Source: Treponema brennaborense (lineage in GTDB: Bacteria; Spirochaetota; Spirochaetia; Treponematales; Treponemataceae). Taken from it: DNA of 64,000 bases. A program made the position numbers and the translations under genes. Every line of letters begins with the position of its first letter. The first letter of the stretch is position 1. A model generated the notes under the pieces. The model did no database searches. It worked only from the letters and a program-made list of their open reading frames with translations, and had not been told where the DNA came from. Shown here piece after piece: positions 42,518 to 50,811 of this stretch. The stretch spans positions 366,882 through 430,881 of the forward strand of contig JAMPCJ010000001.1 of assembly GCA_023666275.1 (NCBI GenBank), written 5' to 3'.

Positions 42518-43872
42518 CTGTTTTCGCGGCCGCTCGAAATAACGGCATTCAGCTTGTCCTGCAGATTCTGCGCCACCTGTTCGGGCGTATAGGCAAAAGC
42601 GCCGTTTGCGTCTTTTACGAACAAATTCGCCATTTCCGCATGAAACACGCTCCGCACGGAATCGGCGCCGCCCTGCCAATTCGGAAGATTTCTCGTAAAT
42701 TGCACATCGTTTTTAGCATTATTCGAAAAGGACTCCAAAAGCAGTATTCGGTCTTTATATTTTTCCATCACCTTTGTGCTGATAGGAAGGCTTCCCGCGG
42801 AGCACTCCATCCATTCATCGGTCGTGAAAAAGTAACGGAGGAAATCTTTGGCAGCGGCGATTTTTTCGCTGTCGCCGTTGTCGAACACCTCGAAGCCTTC
42901 GTAAAAATGAGTGCATCTGTTTCCGGGATAATTCACAAATCCGTATTTGTCCAGTCCGCCCTCTGCCGTAACGCTGCGGTAGACCGAGCTGCCCAAATTG
43001 AAATTATAAAAGCCAAGCTCGTCAACCTTGAACTTGCTGCTGTTGTCAGACATGGTAATATTCTGCGGATTCGGCAGAAACCAGCCCGCCTCCGCACCGT
43101 TTTGAATCCAGCGCAGGGCGGCTGTCGCCTGCGGATCGTCCGCGAAAACAAAGTTGTTGTTCCCGTCAAACAAATCGCTTCCCTGCGAGCGCAGCAGCGT
43201 CATGATGTGCGTGTCGCCCTGATTGTCCTTGGCGTACATCATAAACGGAACTCTGCCCGATTTATCGCTGCCGAATTTCCGCGCCATAGTATTGAGGATG
43301 AGCGTCCAGTCTTCTGTCGGCCAATTCGTGATGCTCTCTTTATCATCAGGGATAAAGCGCTCCAGTCCGCATTCCCTGAAAAGCTCTTTGTTGTATATCA
43401 AAATATTCTGCGATGCCAGATAGGGCAGTATGTACAGCCTTCCGTCATACTTTCCGCCGTCCACATAGCGGGAATCGAGATCCGCTATCATTTCCGCGGA
43501 AAGAACGTCGTCCAGCGGCACGGCGTTGCCGCTATGGATAAACGCACTCATATTGAAAAAGCCGTCGTACAGGATATCCGCCGCGGCGCTTGTGCCGAAT
43601 GTATTGTATACCGCATCTTGTTCCTTGCCCGCTTCAAAAGAAACCACGCGGATTATTGCTTTTTTGCCGTACTGCTCGGAAAACTTTTCGCCTGCAAGCG
43701 TCAAAAGCGTTTCGACATTTTCGATTTCGGGACGTGCGATACAGTTTATCGTGCTTGAACGCGGCACTTTAATGATGATTTCTTTTGCTTCATCCCTGCC
43801 GCAGCCGGAGAAAACGAATGCCGCGGCTGCACACAATACCGCCGCCCGAAACGTATCTGCAAATGTTTTCAT
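42502..43872 (-). CDS. Solute-binding lipoprotein paired with a hybrid histidine kinase
   Basis: 456 residues. The lipobox VFSGC puts the lipidated Cys at about residue 23. It is a family-1 solute-binding fold: LLTLAGEKFSEQYGKKAIIR, FEAGKEQDAVYNTFGTSAAA, DRILLLESFSNNAKNDV. No permease or ATPase gene is adjacent; instead it begins 6 bp after the histidine kinase gene, so the two are cotranscribed. I infer that it presents a ligand to the kinase sensor domain, or that it scavenges a solute imported by a distant system. Its last codons (PSASV-like DNA giving RPHP) and stop lie in dispersed repeat copy 2, so the C-terminus may have been changed by the repeat. Confidence 0.85.
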   Translation of the reverse strand: MKTFADTFRAAVLCAAAAFVFSGCGRDEAKEIIIKVPRSSTINCIARPEIENVETLLTLAGEKFSEQYGKKAIIRVVSFEAGKEQDAVYNTFGTSAAADILYDGFFNMSAFIHSGNAVPLDDVLSAEMIADLDSRYVDGGKYDGRLYILPYLASQNILIYNKELFRECGLERFIPDDKESITNWPTEDWTLILNTMARKFGSDKSGRVPFMMYAKDNQGDTHIMTLLRSQGSDLFDGNNNFVFADDPQATAALRWIQNGAEAGWFLPNPQNITMSDNSSKFKVDELGFYNFNLGSSVYRSVTAEGGLDKYGFVNYPGNRCTHFYEGFEVFDNGDSEKIAAAKDFLRYFFTTDEWMECSAGSLPISTKVMEKYKDRILLLESFSNNAKNDVQFTRNLPNWQGGADSVRSVFHAEMANLFVKDANGAFAYTPEQVAQNLQDKLNAVISSGRENSRPHP

Positions 43873-43878
43873 AAAAAT

Positions 43879-46080
43879 CTACTCCTTTTCTGTTTCCGTA
43901 TTCGAAGACGGCTGCTTGTTTATAACGCGTTCCATTTTTTCCAGCAGGATGCTGACATCAATCGGCTTTGACAAAAAGTCGTTCATACCGCTGTCATAGG
44001 CGGCGATTTTGTCTTCCTCAAAAGAATTCGCCGTGCAGGCAAAAATATGAACCGTCTTCGCATCCGAACGGTCAAGGCTTCTGATTTGCTTTGTCGCTTC
44101 GCAGCCGTCCAATACGGGCATGCGCATATCCATGAGGATAACGCCGAATTCGCCCTCTTCGGACGCCGCGAACAGTTTGACAGCCTGCTCGCCGTTTGCG
44201 GCATGTTCTGCATTGAATCCTTCGGAGGTCAATATTTCCATCAGGATTTCGGCGTTGAGTTCGTTGTCTTCTGCCACAAGGATTTTGCGCTGCTTCCAAT
44301 CCGCTTCCGGCACGGCGGAAAGCTGATCCGGCGCGGTTCTTTCTTTCGCAGTCAGATACTCGGATTTGTCCGCAATTTCCGAAGGAAGCGTTACCGTAAA
44401 TGTGCTGCCCCTGCCCTGCTCGCTGTCCACCGTAATGTCGCCGCCCATGGCATTCATAAGCAGCTTGCTGATTGCCATGCCGAGACCGGTGCCCTTGGTA
44501 GAAGAAAGCACGTTGTTTTTATCCTGCGAGAATTTATCGAATATTTTTGCCAAAAACTCCCTGCTCATGCCGACTCCCGAATCTTCGCAGACAAAAGTCG
44601 TCAGAACGTGCCGGCTGTCTAATGCGTTTTGAGTTACGGACAGCTTTATGTATCCGCCGGCGGGCGTAAATTTCGCCGCGTTGCCCACAATGTTCATCAG
44701 CACCTGCTTGATATGCACTTCATCGCCGAAAACGCACGGAACCGTAATATTGAAATCCTTGCGGAACTCGATGCCGCGGCTCCGTATATTTTCGGTCTGC
44801 ATCGAATCGATTGCATTCATAATCGATTCGATCATCATCGGTTCGTTTTCTACGGTGATTTTTCCGTCGCGGAGCTTCGAAAAATCGAGAACATCGTTGA
44901 TAAGCGAAAGCAGATATTTTGCGGTATCCTGCGATTTGGACAGCCATACCTTGATCTGTTCGATTTTTTCCGGAGTGCTGATTGCCGCAGTCATCAGATG
45001 ATTCAAGCCGATCAGTCCGTTGAGCGGCGTTCTGATTTCATGGCTCATATTGGACAGAAAATCGCTTTGCGCCCGTTCCATGGCATAAGCCTGCGTCCGC
45101 TTTCTCTCCGTAACAAGAATCGCTATCATGGAAATGACAATCACCAGAACGGCGATGGCCAATGCCGCGGCAATCATCAAAACAAAGGGGTCTATCTGCT
45201 CGGTAAGAGCGATGTCATTGACCGACAGCACCAAATACCAGCCGATATTTTTGCTGAGCGGAATGCAGTAATTGATTTCCCGCACGCCGTCGTGCTTCTG
45301 GTAAAACCAAAATGTCCTGCCGGCAGCCATTTGTTCTTTTACCTGCGAACTTGCCAATTCCGACGATCCGCATTCGTCGATAAATTCAAACCAATTATCC
45401 GCATGGTAGTTGGCGATATTCTCTTTGTCCACGATAAAGGTTCCGTCCGAATTGACGACGGAGCTGTAGCCGCGCACATTTCCGAATTTATCGATATAGC
45501 TTTCGATAATCAATCCGTTTGTAATCGAAGAACGCTTGGTAATGCCGATCACGGCAAAAACCCGTTTTTGTTCCTCGCCTATCGTAATATTTGCCGTGCT
45601 GCCCCGCAATTCATAACCGTATATTATCATATTTTCCGTTCCCATTGCGGACAGCGAGTCAATGCCGACGACTTTGTAATTTCCGCTCGCAAACAGATGC
45701 ATATACGGATGATAATCCGCTCTTGCGGCATTATGACAGTAAGTTATATCGGTATAATAGGAACCGTCTTCCATAAGCAGATACACTTTGTCAAATGTCG
45801 ATTCCAGCGCCTCGTTTCCCAAATACTCGTTGATATCCCTCACATTCTTCAGCTCCCGTGCATGGTGCTTTAAATGTTCGCCGATGCGGCCGAGATTTTT
45901 CCAATTAAATTCCACAAACATGATAACGGTATTTCGGTCATGCGCCGCCAGCTCGTTTATGCTGTTCAAGGCGGATTTTTCCACAAGCCTGCCCGTAATG
46001 ACGGAATAGATTGCTATGATAGCCGTCATCACAACAGCCAGCACAAATACAAACAATGCATATTTTTTTGTTTTTTCCAT
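43879..46080 (-). CDS. Hybrid sensor histidine kinase with extracytoplasmic sensor and receiver
   Basis: 733 residues. Membrane helix about 7-30, Cache-like periplasmic sensor (about 35-305; NINEY, FIDECGSSELASS), second helix about 312-335, then HisKA with the phosphorylatable His in FLSNMSHEIRTPLNGLIG, HATPase (MNIVGNAAKFTPAGG, EDSGVGMSREF, GTGLGMAISKLLMN) and a C-terminal receiver (ILVAEDNELNAEILMEILTS; phospho-Asp in VILMDMRMPVLDG). There is no DNA-binding output; a separate phosphotransfer protein or regulator is needed and is not in the window. ATG 46080 has GAGGGG upstream; longer starts are rejected. The next gene, 6 bp away, encodes a solute-binding lipoprotein. Confidence 0.93.
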   Translation of the reverse strand: MEKTKKYALFVFVLAVVMTAIIAIYSVITGRLVEKSALNSINELAAHDRNTVIMFVEFNWKNLGRIGEHLKHHARELKNVRDINEYLGNEALESTFDKVYLLMEDGSYYTDITYCHNAARADYHPYMHLFASGNYKVVGIDSLSAMGTENMIIYGYELRGSTANITIGEEQKRVFAVIGITKRSSITNGLIIESYIDKFGNVRGYSSVVNSDGTFIVDKENIANYHADNWFEFIDECGSSELASSQVKEQMAAGRTFWFYQKHDGVREINYCIPLSKNIGWYLVLSVNDIALTEQIDPFVLMIAAALAIAVLVIVISMIAILVTERKRTQAYAMERAQSDFLSNMSHEIRTPLNGLIGLNHLMTAAISTPEKIEQIKVWLSKSQDTAKYLLSLINDVLDFSKLRDGKITVENEPMMIESIMNAIDSMQTENIRSRGIEFRKDFNITVPCVFGDEVHIKQVLMNIVGNAAKFTPAGGYIKLSVTQNALDSRHVLTTFVCEDSGVGMSREFLAKIFDKFSQDKNNVLSSTKGTGLGMAISKLLMNAMGGDITVDSEQGRGSTFTVTLPSEIADKSEYLTAKERTAPDQLSAVPEADWKQRKILVAEDNELNAEILMEILTSEGFNAEHAANGEQAVKLFAASEEGEFGVILMDMRMPVLDGCEATKQIRSLDRSDAKTVHIFACTANSFEEDKIAAYDSGMNDFLSKPIDVSILLEKMERVINKQPSSNTETEKE

Positions 46081-46138
46081 TGGATTTTCCCCTCTTGATT
46101 CAAAGGCGCGGTTTACGAGCGCATGATAAATCAAGAAA

Positions 46139-46152
46139 GACAATCTATTGTC
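46139..46152. promoter_or_regulatory. Palindrome upstream of the hybrid kinase gene
   Basis: GACAATCTATTGTC: 6-bp arms around a 2-bp centre, about 60 bp before the kinase ATG and about 20 bp after a minus-strand TATACT (46171-46176). It may be an operator. Confidence 0.4.
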
Positions 46153-46213
46153 TTTTCATGGTATAAGGGCAGTATATCATATTTTCGATATAATTTCACG
46201 TTTTTCCCGCCCG

Positions 46214-46231
46214 CGCCGCGGGAGAATGCTG
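46214..46231. repeat. 18-bp direct repeat, left copy
   Basis: CGCCGCGGGAGAATGCTG, identical to 47885-47902. The pair brackets the acyltransferase and XRE genes. Confidence 0.75.
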
Positions 46232-46241
46232 AGCACTGACA

Positions 46242-46250
46242 GGGGGGGGG
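46242..46250. repeat. Nine-G homopolymer tract
   Basis: Nine consecutive G on the plus strand between the kinase gene (starts 46080) and the acyltransferase stop (46304). No -35/-10 pair straddles it on either strand, unlike the tract at 36302-36311. Confidence 0.8.
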
Positions 46251-46303
46251 AGGAAAAAACGCGCGGAACAGAAATAGAATGAGGACAATAGACAAAAAGC
46301 GTG

Positions 46304-47383
46304 TTACTTGCGTCCGCCGTTGAGGACGGAAAAGAGCGGCGCGCACAATTTTTTCAGCGCGGTTGCGAAAAGCAGGCTCAAAGCAAGCGTGAGGAACGCG
46401 GCGGCGAGAAACTGAACAAGACACAACGCGCCGTGTAGCGGAATGACTTTCCAGCACAGTTTGTTGATTGCGGTTCCGAGAAACGGCGTATGGACGGCGT
46501 ACACGAAAAACGAAAATCCCGCGAGACGTTCGGCAAGAGAAAAAAGGCGCGGACGCGAAACGATGAAGCGCGAAAGCTTCAAAAAGAACAGGCACGAAAC
46601 AACAATCTGCGCAACTCCGACATCGATTTTCGCAAACACGCGCATAATTTCAAGAAACGCAGTCAGTACGGCGTACTCGCGCAAGCGGATTTTATCCGCA
46701 AGTGTGAAAAACGAAATCTTCTTTTCGGCGAAAAAATATCCCGCGGCATAAAAAAACAACGCGCCCGAAGAAACCGTGATGAATACCGGAATTCCGCAGA
46801 CATATACCGCCGAAAGTGCGGCAATCATCGCGTAGGGAGCCGTACGGCACAAAAAGCGCAGAATCGGCGAAAGCACGATGAAAATCATCAGGTCGCGCAG
46901 AAACCAAAATTGATACACAAGCGGCGTCTTCAAGCTTTCTGCGAGATTGTGGTACGTGAACGCCTTCAGACAGTCGAACGCGTTCCAGTTTTTCACGATG
47001 TTGATTTCGTTTTGGAAAAAAGGCGCAGTCTGCGGAATTGCCTGCGCCGCGGCAAAAAGCGCGATTGTTATGATCGTCCAGACGATGTACGGCAAAAGAA
47101 GCGTGCGGCTTCGTTTTTTGAGCAGAACGGAATATGCGTCATACTTGGAAAACTGCAAGTACGAACTGAACAAAAAAAACAGCGGAACCGCCGCCCCTGC
47201 GAGCGTGCCGCACACGAAACCCTTAAACCATTCAATCCAAGCGGGCTGCACAAAATCGAGGTGATAATAGTTGAGCGCATCGTCTGCCGTCAAATTTGCG
47301 TGAATGAACACGACAAAAGCAATCAGCAGGAACCGCAGCGACGTAATTCGGCGCGAAATTTCCTGCGGAACGGAGTTTCCCAT
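46304..47383 (-). CDS. Acyltransferase-3 family membrane O-acyltransferase
   Basis: 359 residues, about 10 membrane helices. The N-terminus RRITSLRFLLIAFVVFIHAN contains the conserved His of this family (OafA-like), which acetylates or succinylates surface sugars, cell-wall sugars or antibiotics. The substrate is unknown. ATG 47383 has GGAG 6 nt upstream. It is divergent from a small XRE regulator with a shared 136-bp control region containing a palindrome over its -35 box, so it is probably under that regulator's control. Confidence 0.88.
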   Translation of the reverse strand: MGNSVPQEISRRITSLRFLLIAFVVFIHANLTADDALNYYHLDFVQPAWIEWFKGFVCGTLAGAAVPLFFLFSSYLQFSKYDAYSVLLKKRSRTLLLPYIVWTIITIALFAAAQAIPQTAPFFQNEINIVKNWNAFDCLKAFTYHNLAESLKTPLVYQFWFLRDLMIFIVLSPILRFLCRTAPYAMIAALSAVYVCGIPVFITVSSGALFFYAAGYFFAEKKISFFTLADKIRLREYAVLTAFLEIMRVFAKIDVGVAQIVVSCLFFLKLSRFIVSRPRLFSLAERLAGFSFFVYAVHTPFLGTAINKLCWKVIPLHGALCLVQFLAAAFLTLALSLLFATALKKLCAPLFSVLNGGRK

Positions 47384-47422
47384 GACAATCTCCAAACAGA
47401 TACACAAATCGATATTTAGGTA

Positions 47423-47456
47423 ATAATAGTACACTTTGTATGTATTGTAAATACAT
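47423..47456 (-). promoter_or_regulatory. Acyltransferase promoter overlapped by a palindromic operator
   Basis: Minus strand TTTACA (47446-47451), 17-bp spacer, TATTAT (47423-47428). The palindrome ATGTATT-GTA-AATACAT (47440-47456) covers the -35 box, a typical position for repression by an XRE-type protein. Confidence 0.6.
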
Positions 47457-47519
47457 TTTTCAAATTAAGGAGAGTTTTACACAATTCTATTTACCTTGCT
47501 TTGCGGGGAAAATAATTTT

Positions 47520-47846
47520 ATGCAGTCAAAGGAAATTCAAAATCGGCTTGGGGAAAACCTGAAATGCATCAGGAAGCTTCACAAGCTGACGCAGTTCGCG
47601 CTTGCGGAACGGGCGAATGTTTCGGAGGATACAATAAAGAGCATCGAGCTCAGCCGCTTTTGGCCGAGCGAAAAAACGCTTGCGCAGATTTCCGAAGCGC
47701 TTGAAATCGATGTGTACCATCTCTTCCTGCCCACGCCCTCAACGGTGCCCTCCGACAAAACCGTTATGGAAAAAATCCGCGCAGCCATATCGCAAAGTTA
47801 TGTGGAATATGTCGAGTCTGCGCTCAAAGCACTCGGCAAAAAATAG
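47520..47846 (+). CDS. XRE-family helix-turn-helix regulator
   Basis: 108 residues. A Cro/C1-type HTH occupies about 5-65: IRKLHKLTQFALAERANVSE and DTIKSIELSRFWPSEKTLAQ, followed by a short helical tail for dimerisation. ATG 47520 is preferred to a TTG eight codons upstream. It is divergent from the acyltransferase gene; the palindrome at 47440-47456 is the likely binding site. It sits between two 18-bp direct repeats with its neighbour, so the pair may have been acquired together. Confidence 0.85.
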   Translation: MQSKEIQNRLGENLKCIRKLHKLTQFALAERANVSEDTIKSIELSRFWPSEKTLAQISEALEIDVYHLFLPTPSTVPSDKTVMEKIRAAISQSYVEYVESALKALGKK

Positions 47847-47884
47847 CGGCACGGGAACGTGCGGAACAACGGGACTTCCGCTCC

Positions 47885-47902
47885 CGCCGCGGGAGAATGC
47901 TG
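47885..47902. repeat. 18-bp direct repeat, right copy
   Basis: CGCCGCGGGAGAATGCTG, identical to 46214-46231 and in the same orientation. Confidence 0.75.
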
Positions 47903-47931
47903 CGCCGTTCCCGTGATGAGAGGGGTGCTGA

Positions 47932-47964
47932 CATCACGAAAACGGCTCGCCAATCATCGTGATG
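47932..47964. repeat. Inverted repeat in the XRE-tRNA gap
   Basis: CATCACGA (47932-47939) and TCGTGATG (47957-47964) around a 17-nt loop, within the 288-bp gap after the XRE gene. A further CGTGATG half-site lies at 47912-47918. Confidence 0.5.
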
Positions 47965-47985
47965 TTTAAAGGTATCTCATCGCGG

Positions 47986-48056
47986 CCGTTAATCTCCTTA
48001 ACGGAATGCCGCCGTTAGTGCTGCTGACGGAGATGTTCCGTTAATACTGCTAACGG
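47986..48056. repeat. Three hairpin repeats with 26-bp period
   Basis: Units begin at 47986, 48012 and 48038. Each has arms of the type CCGTTA and TAACGG (CCGTTAA/TTAACGG in the first; one wobble in the second). They lie just upstream of the tRNA promoter. Confidence 0.75.
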
Positions 48057-48074
48057 CGCAGAAAACCGCCTGCC

Positions 48075-48103
48075 TTGACAGCAGTTTTGTTACGGTATAT
48101 AGT
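48075..48103 (+). promoter_or_regulatory. tRNA-Pro promoter
   Basis: TTGACA (48075-48080), 17-bp spacer, TATAGT (48098-48103), about 31 bp before the mature 5' end. Confidence 0.8.
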
Positions 48104-48134
48104 TATTTCGTTCCGCAGAATATCGAGCGGACAA

Positions 48135-48208
48135 CGGGCAATAGCGCAGCTGGTTAGCGTACAAGTCTGGGGGACTTGGGGTCGCGGATTCGAATTCCGC
48201 TTGCCCGA
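48135..48208 (+). tRNA. tRNA-Pro (anticodon GGG)
   Basis: 74 nt. The 7-bp acceptor stem CGGGCAA/TTGCCCG starts with the C1-G72 pair typical of bacterial tRNA-Pro, with A73 as discriminator. Anticodon stem CAAGT/ACTTG encloses the loop CTGGGGG, anticodon GGG with G37. The T arm is GCGGA, TTCGAAT, TCCGC. The 3' CCA is not encoded. Confidence 0.95.
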
Positions 48209-48389
48209 AAATACACACAAAACGAACGGAACGCGCAGAAATCGCCGCTTTCCGCGGATATATTCCGAGCAAAACGGCGCATACGCGCTGCGGACAGATT
48301 TTCCGCTTCCGTTCCCGCCGAAGCGGCTTCCAGACGGAAGCCGCATTTTCCGATTGCCGAACCTGCCTGTTTTCCAGTATATTTTCAGT

Positions 48390-49667
48390 ATGAAAAAGAA
48401 ACTTATCCCTGTTACGCTGCTTACCGGATATCTCGGCGCAGGAAAAACGACACTTCTGAATTATATTTTGAATAATCAGAAAGGATACAAAGTCGCGGTC
48501 ATCGTCAATGACATCGGCGAAGTAAATATCGATGCCGATTTAATCGCGAAAGGCGCCGGCATTGTCGAAGAAGACAAAGACAGCATCGTGCCGCTGCAAA
48601 ACGGATGCATTTGCTGCTCATTGAAAACAGATTTAATGAACCAAATCATCAGCCTTGCTTCCCAGGAAAAGTACGATTACATTTTGATAGAAGCGAGCGG
48701 AATCTGCGAACCTGTTTCGATAGCGCAGACAGTTTCCGCGCTTTCCGGCGAAACAGGGGACAAAAGCATTCCCCAAGTCGCAAAATTGGATACGATTGCC
48801 GCAGTTGTAGACGCCGCGCGCATGACCACGGAATTCGGCGGAGGGAATTCCCTGCTGAACAAAGAATTGGAAGAACACGACATTGCGGCGCTGCTTGTTC
48901 AGCAAATAGAATTCTGCAACGTCGTTGTCATCAATAAAACGGATTTGGTAACGAGCGAAGAACTTGCGCAGGTGCGTCATGTCGTAAAAACATTGCAGCC
49001 CCACGCGAAATGCATCGAAACACGCAACGGAACCGTGGAAATATCCGATGTGCTCGGCACGGGCGCCTTTGATTTCGAAAAGCTGTTTCAAACCGCAGGC
49101 TGGGTCGAAGCGCTTGAAAAATTCGATGCGCATGACGACGAACATTCCGAGCATGAGCATGAGCATCATCACGAACACGAGCATCATCATGAGCATGAAC
49201 ACAGCCATGATGACGGCGAGGATCATTCTCACTGCGATCACGAACACGGACATTGCTGCCACGACCATGAACACGGGCATAGTCATATAGAAGAATACGG
49301 CATCAGTACTTTCGTCTATTACAGCCGCCGTCCTTTTGACCGCATGAAGCTGGAAGCATTCGCGGAAAACTGGCCGCGTACCGTAATCCGTTCGAAAGGA
49401 ATTATCTGGTTCAGCGACGACAACGAGGGCGCATATATTCTGGAACAAGCCGGCAGGCAGATTACCGCAGGATTTTCCGGACAATGGATGGCAACGGCAA
49501 GCAAAAAGCAAATCGAAGCGGCAAAAAAAGCCGATCCCGAATTCGCGAAAAATTGGGATAACGATGTAGGCGACCGCATGATAAAACTGGTATTCATCGG
49601 GCAGAAAATGGATGAAGCAAAAATTCGCGCCGATTTGGATGCCTGCACTACAGCGCCGGCATTATAA
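48390..49667 (+). CDS. COG0523 zinc-chaperone-type GTPase (CobW/YjiA/ZNG1 family), His-rich
   Basis: 425 residues. The P-loop LTGYLGAGKTTLLN starts at residue 11, the metal-binding CxCC motif is CICC (73-76), and INKTDL is the guanine-recognition motif. A strongly His/Glu/Asp-rich segment (about 248-296; for example EHEHHHEHEHHHEHEHSHDD) would bind several zinc ions. A C-terminal CobW domain (VYYSRRPFDRMKLEAF) follows. The family delivers zinc (sometimes other metals) to client enzymes under shortage. ATG 48390 is chosen; an open frame continues upstream but runs through the tRNA and is not coding. It ends 6 bp into the convergent RsuA-type gene. Confidence 0.92.
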   Translation: MKKKLIPVTLLTGYLGAGKTTLLNYILNNQKGYKVAVIVNDIGEVNIDADLIAKGAGIVEEDKDSIVPLQNGCICCSLKTDLMNQIISLASQEKYDYILIEASGICEPVSIAQTVSALSGETGDKSIPQVAKLDTIAAVVDAARMTTEFGGGNSLLNKELEEHDIAALLVQQIEFCNVVVINKTDLVTSEELAQVRHVVKTLQPHAKCIETRNGTVEISDVLGTGAFDFEKLFQTAGWVEALEKFDAHDDEHSEHEHEHHHEHEHHHEHEHSHDDGEDHSHCDHEHGHCCHDHEHGHSHIEEYGISTFVYYSRRPFDRMKLEAFAENWPRTVIRSKGIIWFSDDNEGAYILEQAGRQITAGFSGQWMATASKKQIEAAKKADPEFAKNWDNDVGDRMIKLVFIGQKMDEAKIRADLDACTTAPAL

Positions 49668-50582
49668 TTTTCCGCATACGGAAGCGTCGCTGCTCAGCAG
49701 CGCGTATTCGGCGTCCGTTAATTCACGGCACTGCCCCGTCGGAAGCGTTTCATCGAGGCGCAAAGAACCGACAGCTGTTCGTTTTAAATACGCAACTTCG
49801 GGAATGCCTGTTTTTCCGCCGGACAAAGCGCTTTCGCGGCTGCCGCAGAAACAGACGGCAGCTAATTCCCTGAACATGCGCTTGACTTGGTGATACTTTC
49901 CTTCCGTAATCGTCAGAACCGCGCTGTCCGATGCGTCGTCCGTGCCGCCGATTTTCTGCCATTCAAGCACGGCAGGCGCCGCGGAAAAGCCTTCTTCGGA
50001 ACCGTCTGCCGGCACATAAAAACCGCGGCGGCAAACGGAAGTGTATTGCTTTCCGACAGCATGCGGCACAGGCACTGTCAGTTTTACCGTGTACGTTTTC
50101 GGCACATGTGTTTTCGGCGAAGTAAGGCGGTGCGTAAGCGCGCCGTCGTTTGTCAGCAGCAGCAAGCCTTCCGTATCCGCGTCCAGCCTGCCGACAGTAT
50201 GCAGATGCCCGCCGAAAAACAGCGCGCCGTATTGTTCCGGCAGCAAATCGAACACCGTCGGATAATCGCCGGCTTTTGCGGAACAAACAGTTCCGGCGCA
50301 TTTATTCATCATAATGTAAACGAATGTCCTGATTTCAACGGTTTTTCCGTCAACGCAGACAATATCGGTCTGCGGAAAAACATGCGCGTCGGGGCAGCGG
50401 CAAACCGTTCCGTTCACGGTTACGCAGCCGGCATGAAGCAGTTTTTTCACGTCTTTTCTCGTACCGAAACCGTGGTGGGCAAGTAATTTATCCAGCCGTT
50501 CGCTTCGATTCGGCTTTTTCGGCAATGACACGGCAGCGTCGGTTTTCGGCGCCGCAGATTGTTCTGCAGTTGCTTTGTTCAT
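49662..50582 (-). CDS. RsuA/RluB/E/F-family pseudouridine synthase with S4 domain
   Basis: 306 residues. An N-terminal S4 RNA-binding domain (RLDKLLAHHGFGTRKDVKKL, LHAGCVTVNGTV) precedes the catalytic domain with GRLDADTEGLLLLTNDGAL (Asp in GRLD), YTVKLTVPVP and EGKYHQVKRMF. It most likely modifies 16S rRNA (RsuA-like), but the RluE/F groups are hard to exclude. The terminal sequences before the S4 domain are low complexity. It overlaps the 3' end of the convergent GTPase gene by 6 bp and is divergent from the DhuI-like gene, with a 229-bp gap. Confidence 0.9.
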   Translation of the reverse strand: MNKATAEQSAAPKTDAAVSLPKKPNRSERLDKLLAHHGFGTRKDVKKLLHAGCVTVNGTVCRCPDAHVFPQTDIVCVDGKTVEIRTFVYIMMNKCAGTVCSAKAGDYPTVFDLLPEQYGALFFGGHLHTVGRLDADTEGLLLLTNDGALTHRLTSPKTHVPKTYTVKLTVPVPHAVGKQYTSVCRRGFYVPADGSEEGFSAAPAVLEWQKIGGTDDASDSAVLTITEGKYHQVKRMFRELAAVCFCGSRESALSGGKTGIPEVAYLKRTAVGSLRLDETLPTGQCRELTDAEYALLSSDASVCGKL

Positions 50583-50746
50583 TTTTCTTCCGGCTTCTGT
50601 GATAAACGATAACGAAAATAAAACGCGCGCTCCGGGGAACGGCGGCTTTTATTTGTTCCCGAAAAATTTACGGCGGCGGGACACCCGACACTGCATTATA
50701 GCGCATGGAACGGAAATGTTTAAAGTATTGCGCGCTTCGGCAATTA

Positions 50747-50775
50747 TTGACTTATCGGCAATTATCGGCGATACT
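50747..50775 (+). promoter_or_regulatory. Promoter of the DhuI-like gene, with direct repeats
   Basis: TTGACT (50747-50752), 17-bp spacer, GATACT (50770-50775). The 10-mer CGGCAATTAT occurs at 50739-50748 and 50756-50765, 17 bp apart, flanking or overlapping the -35 box, and may bind a regulator. Confidence 0.5.
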
Positions 50776-50811
50776 CTGCCTTATCACATTATACCGCAAA
50801 CAGGAGCTTTT

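Noticed and set aside
42490..43758. Long plus-strand open frame of 422 codons
   Set aside because: It is antisense to the solute-binding protein gene, which has a lipobox and family motifs.
44629..45873. Long plus-strand open frame of 414 codons
   Set aside because: It is antisense to the hybrid histidine kinase, whose domains are unmistakable.
48075..48389. N-terminal extension of the zinc GTPase
   Set aside because: The open frame runs through the tRNA-Pro gene and its promoter; the P-loop protein starts naturally at ATG 48390.
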